This document shows positions 52,939-62,600 of a stretch of 64,000 bases of DNA, piece after piece. Source of the DNA: Demequina soli (GTDB lineage Bacteria; Actinomycetota; Actinomycetes; Actinomycetales; Demequinaceae); NCBI RefSeq assembly GCF_000971195.1, contig NZ_BBLZ01000002.1, forward strand, positions 372,001 to 436,000, given 5' to 3'. The translations under genes were made by a program, and so were the position numbers. How positions within the stretch are numbered: the first letter of the stretch is position 1; every line of letters begins with the position of its first letter. The notes beneath the pieces are model-generated. The model saw nothing but the letters and a program-made list of their open reading frames with translations, ran no database searches and was not told the origin of the DNA.

Positions 52939-54246
52939 GTGCGCCGCCGCGTCCTCGCCGCGACGTTCTCCGCGCTCGCCGTCGCGGTCGTCATGCTCGG
53001 CATCCCGCTGGCGGTCGCGGCCGCGCAGATCATGCGCGACGACGCCCTCCAGAACCTCGACACGCGCGCGACCGTCGCCGCGCGCTCGCTCGACGTCCGC
53101 TACCAGTCGGGCGAGTCGATCAGCGAGGAGAACGTCGCGTCGTTCGTGTCGACCACGCCCGGCGCGCCCGAGTACATCTCCGTGGTGCTGCCCGACGGGT
53201 CGATCCTCACGGCGGGCGAGAAGCCGTCGCACGCCTACGCCGAGGGCTACACCACCGAGTCCGGCATCACCGTCAACGCGTACCTGTCCCAGTGGGACGT
53301 GTTCTGGCAGGCCGCCCGCATCGTCGGCCTCGTGCTGGCGAGCGGGATCGTCGCGATCGTCGCGGGCGCCGCGATGGCGATCTGGCAGGCCAACCGCCTG
53401 TCGGCGCCTCTCGTCTACCTCGCGGGCGCGGCCGAGCAGCTCGGCTCGGGCCAGGTGCGGCCGCGGCTCGAGCGGACCGGGATCGAGGAGATCGACCTCG
53501 TCGCCGACGAGCTCGCGCGCTCGTCCGACCGCATGGCGGCGCGCCTGGCCACGGAGCGCCAGTTCGCGGCCGATGCGTCGCACCAGCTGCGCACGCCGCT
53601 CACCGCGCTGTCGATGCGCCTCGAGGAGATCTCCGCGCTCACCGACCAGGACGACGTGCGCGAGGAGGCCGAGCGCTCCCTCGAGCAGGTCGAGCGCCTC
53701 GTGGGCGTGGTCGACGAGCTGCTGGGGCGCTCGCGCCGCGCGCTCGGCTCCGGCACGGAGCTCGTCCAGCTCGACGAGGTCTTCGACCAGCAGCGCGAGG
53801 AGTGGGGTCAGCCGTTCGCGCAGGCGGGCCGCCGGCTCATCATCGCGCCCACCGGGTCGACGGTGTTCGCGACCCCGGGCGGGCTCGCGCAGGTGCTCGC
53901 CACGCTCATCGAGAACTCGCTCAAGCACGGCGGCGGCACCACGCGCGTCGCCGCGCGCGACTCCGGGCAGAACCACGCCGTGGTGATCGAGGTGACGGAC
54001 GAGGGCGCCGGCGTGCCCGAGGAGCTTGCGCCCCGCATCTTCGAGCGCGAGGTGACGTCGGGCCGCGGCACGGGCCTGGGGCTCGCGCTCGCGCGCGACC
54101 TCGTCACCGCGGACGGCGGCCGCCTCGAGCTCGCGCAGCGCGTGCCCGCGACCTTCGCGATCTTCCTCCAGGGCGTGCCGAAGATGGTCGGCATCGACGA
54201 GATCGTGCCGCACGCGCGCGAGGATCGGCGCCGCAGGCGCCGGTAG
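52939..54246 (+). CDS. Sensor histidine kinase (partner of the response regulator)
   Basis: A 435-residue membrane kinase. Two helices (LAATFSALAVAVVMLGIPLA and ARIVGLVLASGIVAIVAGAA) frame a roughly 100-residue external sensor. A HAMP linker follows, then the H-box ASHQLRTPLTALSMRLEEI with phospho-His, N-box IENSLKHGGG, G1 DEGAGVP and G2 GRGTGLGLALARDL. The GTG start at 52939 is 8 bp after the regulator stop. The long open frame further upstream is inside the regulator gene and is not real. It ends in a basic RRRRRR tail. Confidence 0.93.
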   Translation: MRRRVLAATFSALAVAVVMLGIPLAVAAAQIMRDDALQNLDTRATVAARSLDVRYQSGESISEENVASFVSTTPGAPEYISVVLPDGSILTAGEKPSHAYAEGYTTESGITVNAYLSQWDVFWQAARIVGLVLASGIVAIVAGAAMAIWQANRLSAPLVYLAGAAEQLGSGQVRPRLERTGIEEIDLVADELARSSDRMAARLATERQFAADASHQLRTPLTALSMRLEEISALTDQDDVREEAERSLEQVERLVGVVDELLGRSRRALGSGTELVQLDEVFDQQREEWGQPFAQAGRRLIIAPTGSTVFATPGGLAQVLATLIENSLKHGGGTTRVAARDSGQNHAVVIEVTDEGAGVPEELAPRIFEREVTSGRGTGLGLALARDLVTADGGRLELAQRVPATFAIFLQGVPKMVGIDEIVPHAREDRRRRRR

Positions 54247-54254
54247 CGGCCCGC

Positions 54255-54758
54255 CTACGCCGCGGCGTCGCCGTCGTCGGACGATGCGGTGCGCGCCGCA
54301 TCGTCCACCGGCGGGTGGAAGACGAACAAGCCGTAGCCCACGTAGCGCGTGACCGTGCCCAGGCCGATGCCGACCAGGGAGAACAGGTTGTCGTCGAGCA
54401 CCGTGTCGAGCCCCCACCAGTGGTGCGAGACGAACAGCACCCCGGCCTCGACCACGAGCGCGACGCCGTTGATGAGCGCGAACAGGACCGCCTCGCGGGC
54501 GGGGCGGTGACGGCTGCGGCCGCGGTACGTCCACTCCCGGTGCGCGACCCACGCGAACAGGATCGAGGCGAGCGTCGCGATGATCTTCGCGGTGACGACG
54601 CGATCCACGCCGCCCGCGACCTCGGCGTCGGGGCTGAGCGGGCCGAGGCGCAGCAGGTTGAACACGCCGAGGTTGACGAGCACGCCCACGATGCCCACGA
54701 CGCCGAACCGCGTGAGCTCTCCCGCGCGTCCGCGCACCCAGCGCCACACTGCAGTCAC
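54255..54758 (-). CDS. GtrA-family membrane protein
   Basis: A 167-residue protein with four helices. RFGVVGIVGVLVNLGVFNLL, ILFAWVAHREWTYRGRSR and GYGLFVFHPPVD fit the GtrA family, which moves lipid-linked sugars across the membrane or anchors glycosyltransferases. The GTG at 54758 is chosen because TAGGCT ends 8 nt upstream; longer frames lie over purK. It is divergent from purK, as in mycobacteria. Its C-terminal codons contain two decamers in opposite orientation. Confidence 0.88.
   Translation of the reverse strand: MTAVWRWVRGRAGELTRFGVVGIVGVLVNLGVFNLLRLGPLSPDAEVAGGVDRVVTAKIIATLASILFAWVAHREWTYRGRSRHRPAREAVLFALINGVALVVEAGVLFVSHHWWGLDTVLDDNLFSLVGIGLGTVTRYVGYGLFVFHPPVDDAARTASSDDGDAAA
54279..54306. 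repeat. Two decamers in opposite orientation, 8 bp apart
   Basis: GGACGATGCG (54279-54288), 8 nt, CGCATCGTCC (54297-54306). It is the only place in the window where two copies form a hairpin. It lies in the last codons of the GtrA gene, about 25 bp before its stop, so it could also act as that gene's terminator stem or an inverted-pair signal. Confidence 0.75.
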
Positions 54759-54766
54759 GAGGGACG

Positions 54767-54792
54767 AGCCTAGCCCCCGGTAGTTTGTTCCC
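54767..54792. promoter_or_regulatory. Divergent promoters of GtrA and purK
   Basis: Minus strand: TAGGCT (54772-54767), 8 nt to GTG 54758. Plus strand: TAGTTT (54781-54786), 6 nt to ATG 54793. The two -10 boxes are only 8 bp apart, so the promoters overlap. Confidence 0.6.
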
Positions 54793-55935
54793 ATGACCCC
54801 GATCGTCGCCGTCGTCGGCGGTGGCCAGCTCGCCCGGATGATGGCGGCTCCCGCCACCGCCCTGGGCGTCACCCTGCGCGTGCTCGTCGAGTCGCGCGAG
54901 GCCGCCGCCGCCCTGCCCGCCCACGAGACCGTGGTGGGCCTGCCCACCGACCCCGACGCGGTCGCGCGCCTGCTCGCGCACCCGCGTCCCGCCGCCCTCA
55001 CCTGGGAGCACGAGCACATCCCCGCCGAGGTGTTCGACGCCGCGGCCGCCGCGGGCGTGCCCGCGCGCCCGGGCCTGCACGCGCTGCTGTTCGCGCAGGA
55101 CAAGATCGAGATGCGCACACGCATGGACGAGCTCGGCCTGCCCAACCCCGCGTGGGCGCACGTCGAGACCGAGGCCGACGTCGAGGACTTCCTCGCGCGC
55201 CACGGCGGCCACGGCGTCCTCAAGACCGCGCGCGGCGGCTACGACGGCAAGGGCGTGCGCGTCGTCGCCTCGCCCGCCGAGGCGACCGACTGGCTGCGCG
55301 CCGCCGCCGACGGCGGGCCGCGCGTCCTCATCGAGGAGAAGGTGCCGTTCGACCGCGAGCTCGCGGTGCTCATCGCGCGCCGCCCCTCGGGCGCGTCGCT
55401 CGCGTGGCCCACGGTCGAGTCGATCCAGCGGGCCGGCGTGTGCTCCGAGGTGATCGCGCCCGCGCCGTCGCTCCCCGAGCACGTCGCCGAGGAGGCCTCC
55501 CGCATCGCGGCGACGGTCGCCGACGGGCTCGACGTCACGGGCGTGCTCGCGGTCGAGATGTTCCTCGCGGGCGACCGCATCCTGGTCAACGAGCTCGCGA
55601 TGCGCCCGCACAACTCGGGCCACTGGACCATCGACGGCTCCGTGACGAGCCAGTTCGAGCAGCACCTGCGCGCGGTCCTCGACCTGCCGCTCGGCTCGAC
55701 CGAGCCGACCGCCCCGTGGACCGTCATGGCGAACGTGCTGGGCGGCGCCCGCGGCACGCTCACCGACGCGCTCGCGGAGGTGGACGATGCGGGGGCCAAG
55801 ATCCAGCTGTACGGCAAGGGCGTGCGCGCGGGCAGGAAGGTCGGGCACGTCAACGTGTCGGCCGCCACGCGCGACGAGGCGTACCGGCGCGCGGTGACCG
55901 CCGCGGCGATCGTTCGAGATGGAGGAGACGCATGA
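54793..55935 (+). CDS. purK: N5-carboxyaminoimidazole ribonucleotide synthase
   Basis: A 380-residue ATP-grasp enzyme of purine synthesis that carboxylates AIR using bicarbonate and [21 protein letters not shown] is the usual N terminus, [15 protein letters not shown] the ATP-grasp loop, and [17 protein letters not shown] the conserved active-site stretch. The ATG at 54793 has a -10 box 6 nt upstream (leaderless). The purE start overlaps its stop by 4 bp. A decamer (55782) encodes Asp-Asp-Ala. Confidence 0.96.
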   Translation: MTPIVAVVGGGQLARMMAAPATALGVTLRVLVESREAAAALPAHETVVGLPTDPDAVARLLAHPRPAALTWEHEHIPAEVFDAAAAAGVPARPGLHALLFAQDKIEMRTRMDELGLPNPAWAHVETEADVEDFLARHGGHGVLKTARGGYDGKGVRVVASPAEATDWLRAAADGGPRVLIEEKVPFDRELAVLIARRPSGASLAWPTVESIQRAGVCSEVIAPAPSLPEHVAEEASRIAATVADGLDVTGVLAVEMFLAGDRILVNELAMRPHNSGHWTIDGSVTSQFEQHLRAVLDLPLGSTEPTAPWTVMANVLGGARGTLTDALAEVDDAGAKIQLYGKGVRAGRKVGHVNVSAATRDEAYRRAVTAAAIVRDGGDA

Positions 55936-56432
55936 GCGTGCGCGTGGGGATCGTGATGGGGTCGGACTCCGACTGGCCCACGATGAAGGCCGCGGGGGAG
56001 GCGCTCGACGAGTTCGGGATCTCCTACGAGAAGGACGTGGTGTCCGCGCACCGCATGCCCGAGCAGATGATCGCGTACGGCCGCGAGGCGGAGTCGCGCG
56101 GCCTGTCGGTCATCATCGCGGGCGCCGGCGGCGCCGCGCACCTGCCCGGGATGCTCGCCTCGGTGACGACGCTGCCGGTCATCGGCGTGCCGGTCCCGCT
56201 CAAGCACCTCGACGGCATGGACTCGCTCCTGTCGATCGTGCAGATGCCCGCCGGCGTGCCCGTGGCCACGGTGTCGATCGGCGGCGCGCGCAACGCGGGC
56301 CTGCTCGCCGCGCGGATCCTCGGCGCCGGGGCGGGGGAGGAGGCCGCCGCGCTGCGCGAGCGGATGCGCGCCTTCCAGGACCAGTTGCGCGAGATCGCCT
56401 ACGCGAAGGGCGAGGCGCTCCGCAACGCCTGA
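55932..56432 (+). CDS. purE: N5-carboxyaminoimidazole ribonucleotide mutase
   Basis: A 166-residue enzyme that shifts the carboxyl group made by PurK to give [41 protein letters not shown] and [20 protein letters not shown] are the signature stretches of class I PurE. It normally forms an octamer in the cytosol. ATG 55932 overlaps the purK stop, and GGAGG lies 7 nt upstream. A decamer starts 3 bp after its stop and runs straight into the terminator. Confidence 0.97.
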   Translation: MSVRVGIVMGSDSDWPTMKAAGEALDEFGISYEKDVVSAHRMPEQMIAYGREAESRGLSVIIAGAGGAAHLPGMLASVTTLPVIGVPVPLKHLDGMDSLLSIVQMPAGVPVATVSIGGARNAGLLAARILGAGAGEEAAALRERMRAFQDQLREIAYAKGEALRNA

Positions 56433-56443
56433 CGCGCATCGTC

Positions 56444-56499
56444 CCCGGACAGCACGACGGCCCGGCCCCCGAGGGGACCGGGCCGTCGTGCTGTCCGGG
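56444..56499. terminator. Bidirectional terminator between purE and LCP gene
   Basis: A perfect 22-bp stem (56444-56465 with 56478-56499), the longest in the window. Its first base pairs overlap the last CC of a decamer copy (56435-56444). It lies 11 bp after purE and 1 bp after the LCP stop. Confidence 0.93.
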
Positions 56500-56500
56500 A

Positions 56501-57754
56501 TCAGCCGACGGTGCAGTCGGCCAGGATCTCCTGCTGGGTCTCGCGCTTCGGGGTCGCGCTGACGCTCGGCGACGACGACGCTGAGGGCGAGGCGGAGGTG
56601 CTCGGCTTGGCGGTCTTGGACGGCTTGGGGGTCGAGGACGTGTCCGGCTCGAGGACCGTCTTCATCGACTTGTCGGCCTTGAGCGCGGCGAACACGTTGT
56701 CCGCATCGGGCTCGGTCCACACGACGTCGCCGCTGCCGTCGCCGGGGTAGTGCCACGGCACGGTCGCGAAGTAGAGGTTGTCGGTGTCGAAGTTGCGCAG
56801 GCTCCACGCGAGGCCGAGCAGGTAGTGCGAGTCGCCCAGCGTCGGGTCCATCGTGAGCGAGTTCGCCAGCGCGGTGATGAACTTGGTGCCCTTGGTCGCG
56901 TCGGTGAGGAGGTTCAGCCCGAGCGCCTTGCGCGTCATGTTGGTGAGCAGCTCCTGCTGCCGCTCGATGCGCATGAGGTCGGTGCCGTCGCCCAGGCCGG
57001 TGCCGGTGCGGGCGCGGGCCCACGCGAGCGCGGTCTTGCCGTCGAGCACGTGGCTGCCGGCGGTGAGCTTGAGGTGCGCCTTCGGCGCGTCGACGTCGTT
57101 GGGGATGCACATCGGGACGCCGTCGAGCGCGTTGACCATGTCGACGAAGCCCGAGAAGTCCACCACGGCGTAGTGGTCGACCAGGATGCCCGTGAGGTCG
57201 TACACGGTGGTCGCGACGCACGCGGCCGCCTCGGCGATGTTGCCGTTGCGCCCGCCGTTGGCGAAGGCGATGTTGAACTTGCCCGTCCAGCCCTTGACGG
57301 TCGACCCGTCGAGCATCTTGCAGTCGGAGATCTGCACGCGCGAGTCGCGCGGGATCGACAGCGCCTCGACGCGGGAGCGATCCGCGGAGATGTGAAGGAT
57401 GATCGTGGTGTCGTTGCGCATGCCGCCCACGGAGTCGCCGCTCAGCTGGCCGTTCTCGTCGAGGCGGGAGTCCGAGCCGAGCAGCAGGATGTTCTGCGCC
57501 TTGCCCTGAGCCTCGTCGACCGGGTCGGCGTCGGCGGACGCGCTGATCGCCGGGGTCTCCGGGAGCAGGGCGCTGATGTCCTGCGTGCTGAACGAGTCGT
57601 TGATCCGGCTCAGGCTGGTCTCGGCGAAGACGACGCCGAAGCCCAGGACCGCGGCAACGATGCCGAGCACGGCGCCCAGGACGCGGTGGGAGGGGACGCG
57701 AGTCGCGTGGCGCAGCCGCCTGCGGCGACGATGGTCCGAGACCTCGACGGTCAT
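56501..57754 (-). CDS. LCP (LytR-CpsA-Psr) cell-wall ligase, first paralogue
   Basis: A 417-residue membrane-anchored enzyme that links glycopolymers to peptidoglycan. One helix (VLGAVLGIVAAVLGFGVVFA) anchors it. The LCP core shows LLLGSDSR, GGMRNDTTIILHISADRS, ALSIPRDSRV (pyrophosphate-binding Arg) and GILVDHYAVVDFSGFVDMVN. A Ser/Thr/Pro/Lys-rich linker leads to a short end TQQEILADCTVG with a terminal-region Cys. ATG has AGGAG upstream. It is a tandem paralogue of the next gene, so the two probably act on related polymers. Confidence 0.95.
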   Translation of the reverse strand: MTVEVSDHRRRRRLRHATRVPSHRVLGAVLGIVAAVLGFGVVFAETSLSRINDSFSTQDISALLPETPAISASADADPVDEAQGKAQNILLLGSDSRLDENGQLSGDSVGGMRNDTTIILHISADRSRVEALSIPRDSRVQISDCKMLDGSTVKGWTGKFNIAFANGGRNGNIAEAAACVATTVYDLTGILVDHYAVVDFSGFVDMVNALDGVPMCIPNDVDAPKAHLKLTAGSHVLDGKTALAWARARTGTGLGDGTDLMRIERQQELLTNMTRKALGLNLLTDATKGTKFITALANSLTMDPTLGDSHYLLGLAWSLRNFDTDNLYFATVPWHYPGDGSGDVVWTEPDADNVFAALKADKSMKTVLEPDTSSTPKPSKTAKPSTSASPSASSSPSVSATPKRETQQEILADCTVG

Positions 57755-57844
57755 TCATGCTCCTGAGTCCGGCGTGCGCGCACGCGATGTCGATACTGCT
57801 GGCGACTCAACGCGCGCTCGCGGCCATGAGTTCCTCCACCCTGG

Positions 57845-59068
57845 TCATCGGCACTGCGAGAGCAGGTCTTCAGTCGTGGTGGTGGCGGAGGTGGGGGCAT
57901 CGCTGGACGTCGCCGAGGACGAGGGAGTCGAGGAGGGCGTGGAGGTGCTCTTCTTCTTGCCGTCATCCCAGGCGGAGCTCGCGTCGCCCGCGGTGGTCAC
58001 GGAGATCGGTCGGTCGTTGCGGATATCGTCCCACATCTGCTCGGCCTCGGGCAGGATGTCGACGTTGAGGCGATCCTCCGTGTACTCCCACGGGACGGTC
58101 TGGAAGTCGATGTCCGCCGGGTCGAGACCGCGCAGGCTGTAGGCCAGCCCGACGAGGTACGAGGTATCGGCCATCTCGGGGTCCATGGTGAGCGACTCGG
58201 CGGCCGCGCGCAGGAACGCGGTGAGCTGGTCGGCGTCGGTGAGCAGGTTCTTCGACAGGACCGTCGCGGCGACCTGCGACAGCAGCTGCTGCTGCCGCGT
58301 GATGCGCTGGAGGTCGGAGCCGGACACGCCGCCCTCCTCCGCGGTCCGCAGCCGCGCGTACGCCAGCGCGGTCTCGCCGTCGAGCACCTGGGGGCCCGCG
58401 TCGAGCTCGAGGTGCGCCTTCTTGGAGACGATGCGCTCGGGGATGCACATCGGCACGCCGCCGAGCGCGTCGACCATCGTGACGAAGCCCTCGAAGTCGG
58501 CGACGACGTAGTGGTCGATGCGGATCCCGGTGAGCTGCTCGACGGTCTTGATCGTGCAGGCGGCCGCCTCGGCCGCGTTGCCCTTGGCGCCGCCGTTCGC
58601 GAACGCGATGTTGAAGTCGCCGTGCGTGGCGGGGACGGTCGAGCCGTCGAGGTAGGTGCACTCGGGGATGTCGACCTGCGCGTCGCGGGGGATCGACACC
58701 GCCTGGACGCGTGCGCGGTCGGCGGAGATGTGCACGAGCATCGTCGTGTCGTTGCGCATGCCCTGGATGGTCGAGCCGCCGTCGAGGCTGCTGTTGTCGC
58801 CCGAGCGCGAGTCGGAGCCCATCACGAGGATGTCGAGGGCGGCTCCCGCGTCGGCGTCCGCGGGCGCCGACGGCCGGTCGGAGCCCACGAGGTCCGTCAC
58901 GTCCTGCGCGCGCGCCCCGAGCGTCGCGTCGAGCTGCCCGATCACGGTCCCTGCATAGGAGACGGTGAAGCCGAGGAGCGCGACGGCCGCGAGCAGCGAG
59001 AGCCGGCCGATGCGGCGGGCGCGGCTGTGATGCGCGTGGCGCGGCCGCGTGTCGGGCGTGTCGGCCAT
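57845..59068 (-). CDS. LCP (LytR-CpsA-Psr) cell-wall ligase, second paralogue
   Basis: A 407-residue paralogue of the previous LCP protein. MADTPDTRPRHAHHSRARRI is the cytosolic start, SLLAAVALLGFTVSYAGTVI the anchor, then LVMGSDSRSGDN, GMRNDTTMLVHISADRA, AVSIPRDAQV and GIRIDHYVVADFEGFVTMVD. It too ends with a Ser/Thr-rich linker and a Cys-containing tail (EDLLSQCR). The ATG at 59068 has GAGAGGAGA upstream; the 13-codon extension upstream is not supported. It is divergent from whiB2. Confidence 0.95.
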   Translation of the reverse strand: MADTPDTRPRHAHHSRARRIGRLSLLAAVALLGFTVSYAGTVIGQLDATLGARAQDVTDLVGSDRPSAPADADAGAALDILVMGSDSRSGDNSSLDGGSTIQGMRNDTTMLVHISADRARVQAVSIPRDAQVDIPECTYLDGSTVPATHGDFNIAFANGGAKGNAAEAAACTIKTVEQLTGIRIDHYVVADFEGFVTMVDALGGVPMCIPERIVSKKAHLELDAGPQVLDGETALAYARLRTAEEGGVSGSDLQRITRQQQLLSQVAATVLSKNLLTDADQLTAFLRAAAESLTMDPEMADTSYLVGLAYSLRGLDPADIDFQTVPWEYTEDRLNVDILPEAEQMWDDIRNDRPISVTTAGDASSAWDDGKKKSTSTPSSTPSSSATSSDAPTSATTTTEDLLSQCR

Positions 59069-59258
59069 GCGTCTCCTCTCGCGGTCCCTGCGGCGCATTG
59101 TAGGCATGGCGCACGGGGGGCTCCGGGGCGCCGCGACGGGGGTGCGAGGGACGATGCGGGGACACGCCCGGACGCGTGCGTGCCGACGCAGGGATGATGC
59201 GGCATGGCGTGCCGTGTGACGGCTGTGTAAATAGTTGGGACAAAGTGCACCTCTGGAC

Positions 59259-59287
59259 TTGACGCGGACTGATTACACGGCTGTAAT
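59259..59287 (+). promoter_or_regulatory. whiB2 promoter with operator over the -10 box
   Basis: TTGACG (59259-59264), 17-bp spacer, TGTAAT (59282-59287). A perfect inverted repeat ATTACA-CGGC-TGTAAT (59272-59287) covers the -10 box, so a bound factor should repress. ACGGCTGT recurs about 60 bp upstream (near 59218). The form is loosely like a BldD box, but with one extra central base. Confidence 0.7.
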
Positions 59288-59339
59288 TTCCTGTGACGGG
59301 GACGGGCAGGATCTCCGTTGTGATCGGAGGTGGGGCCCC

Positions 59340-59660
59340 GTGTGGAATATCTACGACGGATCGGTGCCCTCTGACGCAGGCAAGCCGGCATCGACCCTCG
59401 CGTCGGTGGTGGACATCTTCAGCGCGACCGACGACGACGGTCCGCTGGCATGGCAGGAGCGCGCACTGTGCGCCCAGACCGATCCCGAGGCGTTCTTCCC
59501 CGAGAAGGGTGGCTCCACGCGTGAGGCGAAGAAGGTGTGCGCGTCGTGCGACGTGCGTTCCGAGTGCCTCGACTACGCGTTGGCCAACGACGAGCGGTTC
59601 GGCATCTGGGGTGGGCTGTCGGAGCGTGAGCGCCGCAAGCTCAAGCGGCGCGCTGTCTAG
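59340..59660 (+). CDS. whiB2: WhiB2-type iron-sulfur regulator
   Basis: A 106-residue WhiB protein. RALCAQTDPEAFFPEKGGST and KKVCASCDVRSECLDYALAN supply the four Cys of the 4Fe-4S cluster; RFGIWGGLSERERRKLKRRA is the turn and basic DNA-binding tail. It matches WhiB2/WhmD, needed for septation in mycobacteria. The GTG at 59340 is chosen for GGAGG 9 nt upstream; a longer frame to 59235 runs over the promoter and is rejected. Its position between LCP and GT2-DUF5719 genes is conserved. Confidence 0.93.
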   Translation: MWNIYDGSVPSDAGKPASTLASVVDIFSATDDDGPLAWQERALCAQTDPEAFFPEKGGSTREAKKVCASCDVRSECLDYALANDERFGIWGGLSERERRKLKRRAV

Positions 59661-59684
59661 CTGGAAGGCCTGCGTGGGAGCGCG

Positions 59685-62600
59685 ATGAGTGCTGCGCGCC
59701 TGCTGGTGCGCGCGATCGTGGTCTCCGACGGTCGTTCGCCGCGGCTGCCGGAGGTCCTCGGCGCGATCGCCGACCAGACCCTCCGCCCCGACATCCTCGA
59801 CGTGGTGATCCCCGCGGATGCGGAACGGCCCGCCGTCCCCGAGGGGCTCGCCGTCGAGTTCGTCGAGGGCGGCCGCACCTACGCCCAGGGCATCGCCCGG
59901 GTGCTCGGGGCCGCCCCGGCCCACCCCTACGAGTACCTCTGGCTGCTCCACGACGACACCGCCCCGCTTCCCACCGCGCTCGCGCAGCTCGTCGCGACCG
60001 CGAAGAAGCGCACGGCCGCCGCGGTCGTCGCGCCCGCCCACGTGCGCTGGGACGACGTGACGCGGCTCGTCAACCTCGGCGTCACGACGACCCGTGTCGG
60101 CGCGCGCCGCATCGACCTCGTCGACGAGGACGACATCAACCAGGGCCAGTACGACGAGCGCGACGACGTCCTCGCCGCCTCGCTCGCCGCCGCGCTCGTG
60201 CGCCGCGACGTGTGGGACGAGCTCGGCGGCCTCGAGCCGGCCTACCGCGGCTTCGGCGACAGCCTCCACTTCTGCCGTCTCGCGTGGCGCGCGGGCCACG
60301 ACGTCGTCATCGTGCCCGTCGCGAAGGTGCGTCACGCCCAGGACTCCCTCACGGGCGCGCGGTCCCTGTCGTCGCGCGATCGAGGCGCGTCCCGGCGGCG
60401 CGACTCCTCCTACGGCCAGCGGCGCACCGGAGAGTGGGTCCATGCGCTCGCCTGGGCGCCCGCGCTCGCCGTCCCCTTCCTGGTCCTGTGGTCGTTCGTC
60501 TCCGCCGCGTTCCGTGCCGTGCTGCGCATCGCGCAGAACGAGTCGCGCATGGTCGGCGCCGACCTGGCGGTGCCGTGGCGCGTCCTGGCACGCCTGCCGC
60601 GCGTGCCGGCGATGCGCGCGCGGGTCAGGCGCAGCGCGACCCGCCCCCCGTCGGCCGTCGCGCCGTTCCTCGTCGGCACCCGCACGGTGCTCACCACGAT
60701 CCGCGGGCGCGAGCTGCGCGCTTACGACCGCTGGCGCGCGCAGTCGGCGCCGTCCGACATGGTGCGCGGCGAGCTGGCGGACGCGGCCGTGCGCCGGCGT
60801 CTCGGCCTCGGGGTCGTCACGACGCTCGCGCTCGCCGCGTCGATCGCGCTGCACGGCACCTGGCTCACGGCCCTCGCCTCGGGCCGCATGCTCGCCGGCT
60901 CGGCGCTCGGCGTCACCGACGTCCCGCTGGACGCCCTGTGGGAGCGCACGTGGTCCGGCTGGAGCGCCGACGGCTTCGGCTCGCCCGCGCTCGACGGATC
61001 GTTCGCCGCGCTGCTCGTGCCCGCGGCGGCGCTGCCCGGCGGCACGCGCGTGTGGATCGGGCTGCTGCTCGCCCTCGGGGTCGCGCTCGCGTCCGTGTCC
61101 GCGTGGTTCGCGCTCGGCACCGCGACCCGGTCGGTGTGGGCGCGCGGCCTCGGCGCGCTCGCCTACGGCCTGTGGCCCCTGCACCTCCAGGCGATCTCCG
61201 ACGGGCGCGTGGGTCCCGTCATCGCCCACGTCATGCTGCCGTGGTTCGCCATGGGACTCATGCGGGCCGCTGGCTGGCACCGCGGCGAGGCCGTGGGCGG
61301 GGGCGAGGAGTTCCCCGCGACCCGCACGCCGTCCCCGAGCGCCGCGATGGGCGCCGCGTTCTCGTTCGCCGTCATCGTGGCGGCGTCCCCTGTCCTGCTG
61401 CTGCCGCTGCTCGCCGTGATCGTGGTCGCCGGTGCGTTCGCCGGTCGCGTGCGGTGGCGCGTGTGGTCCGCGGCGCTGCCCGCGCTCGTCGTGTCCGGCC
61501 CGGCCCTGGTCGCGGCCTGGCACGCCGGGCCCCTCACCCGTGACGCGTGGGCGATCCTGGCCCGCGAGAACGGCCCCGCGCTCGCGTCCGGCGTGGTCGA
61601 GCCGTGGCGCATCGTGCTGGGGCTGACGGACTCCTCCGCAGCCGCGGCGGTCCTGCCCGGGCTGCCCGGCACCGTCGTGGTGGGCGCCATCGGGCTCGTC
61701 GTGGTCGCCGCCGCGGTGCTGGCCGTCGCCTCCGGGCGCGCGCCCTGGGCGGTCGCCGCCGGCCTGATCGTCGCCGGCATCGGCGTCGTCACCGCCGCCG
61801 GCGCGCAGGCCGTCGTCGTGGTGAGCCCCGACGGCGCGGGCGCCGCCGCCGCGAACGGCTTCGCGGGACCCGGCTCGTCCCTCGTCGCCGCCGGCCTGAT
61901 CGGCGCCGCCGCCGCCGCATCGTCCCAGGTATGGAACGCGGGCGAGGGCCGCGGCCGCGCCGCGGTGCGCCTCGCCTCGTCGGTCGCCGTCACCCTGGCC
62001 GCGGGCGTGCTCGTGGCGTCCGTGGTCGTCGAGGCGTGGCCCGGCCGTGCCGAGCGCGGCGACGTGCACCCGTCGACGCCCGTGGTGCTGCCGCTCGTCG
62101 CCGAGCTCGAGCAGCGCCTCGCGACCCGCGAGCGCGTGCTCGTGCTGCACGACACCCCCGGCGGGGTCGACTTCACGCTGCTCGAGGACGACGGCACCAC
62201 GACCCTCACGGGCCGCGCGCAGGTCGCCGCCGACGGCAGCCCGCTCGCGCGTCCGGGCGAGTCCCCGGCCACCCCCGCGACGCTGTCCGAGGCCGTCGCG
62301 ACCCTCGCGGGCGCAGGCGAGGGCGCCGACCGGACCCTCGCCGACTGGGGCATCGGCGTGCTCGTCGCGGCGCCCGGCTCCTCGACCATCGCGGGCTCGC
62401 TCGCGCAGATCCCCGAGCTCAGCCTCATCGGCGCGAGCGACGTCGGCACCAGCTACCGCGTGTCGCGGCCGGGCTCCGACCAGCCGATCGCGCGCGCGTG
62501 GATCGCCACCGAGGACGGTGCCGTGACCACCCTCGACTCCGACTCGTGGACCGGCGCCACCGCCTCGGGCGGCGCCGCGGGCACCCTCGTCATCGCGGCA

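Noticed and set aside
59235-59339. Longer WhiB2 starting at 59235
   Set aside because: That extension runs across the -35 and -10 boxes and the palindrome; GTG 59340 has GGAGG upstream.
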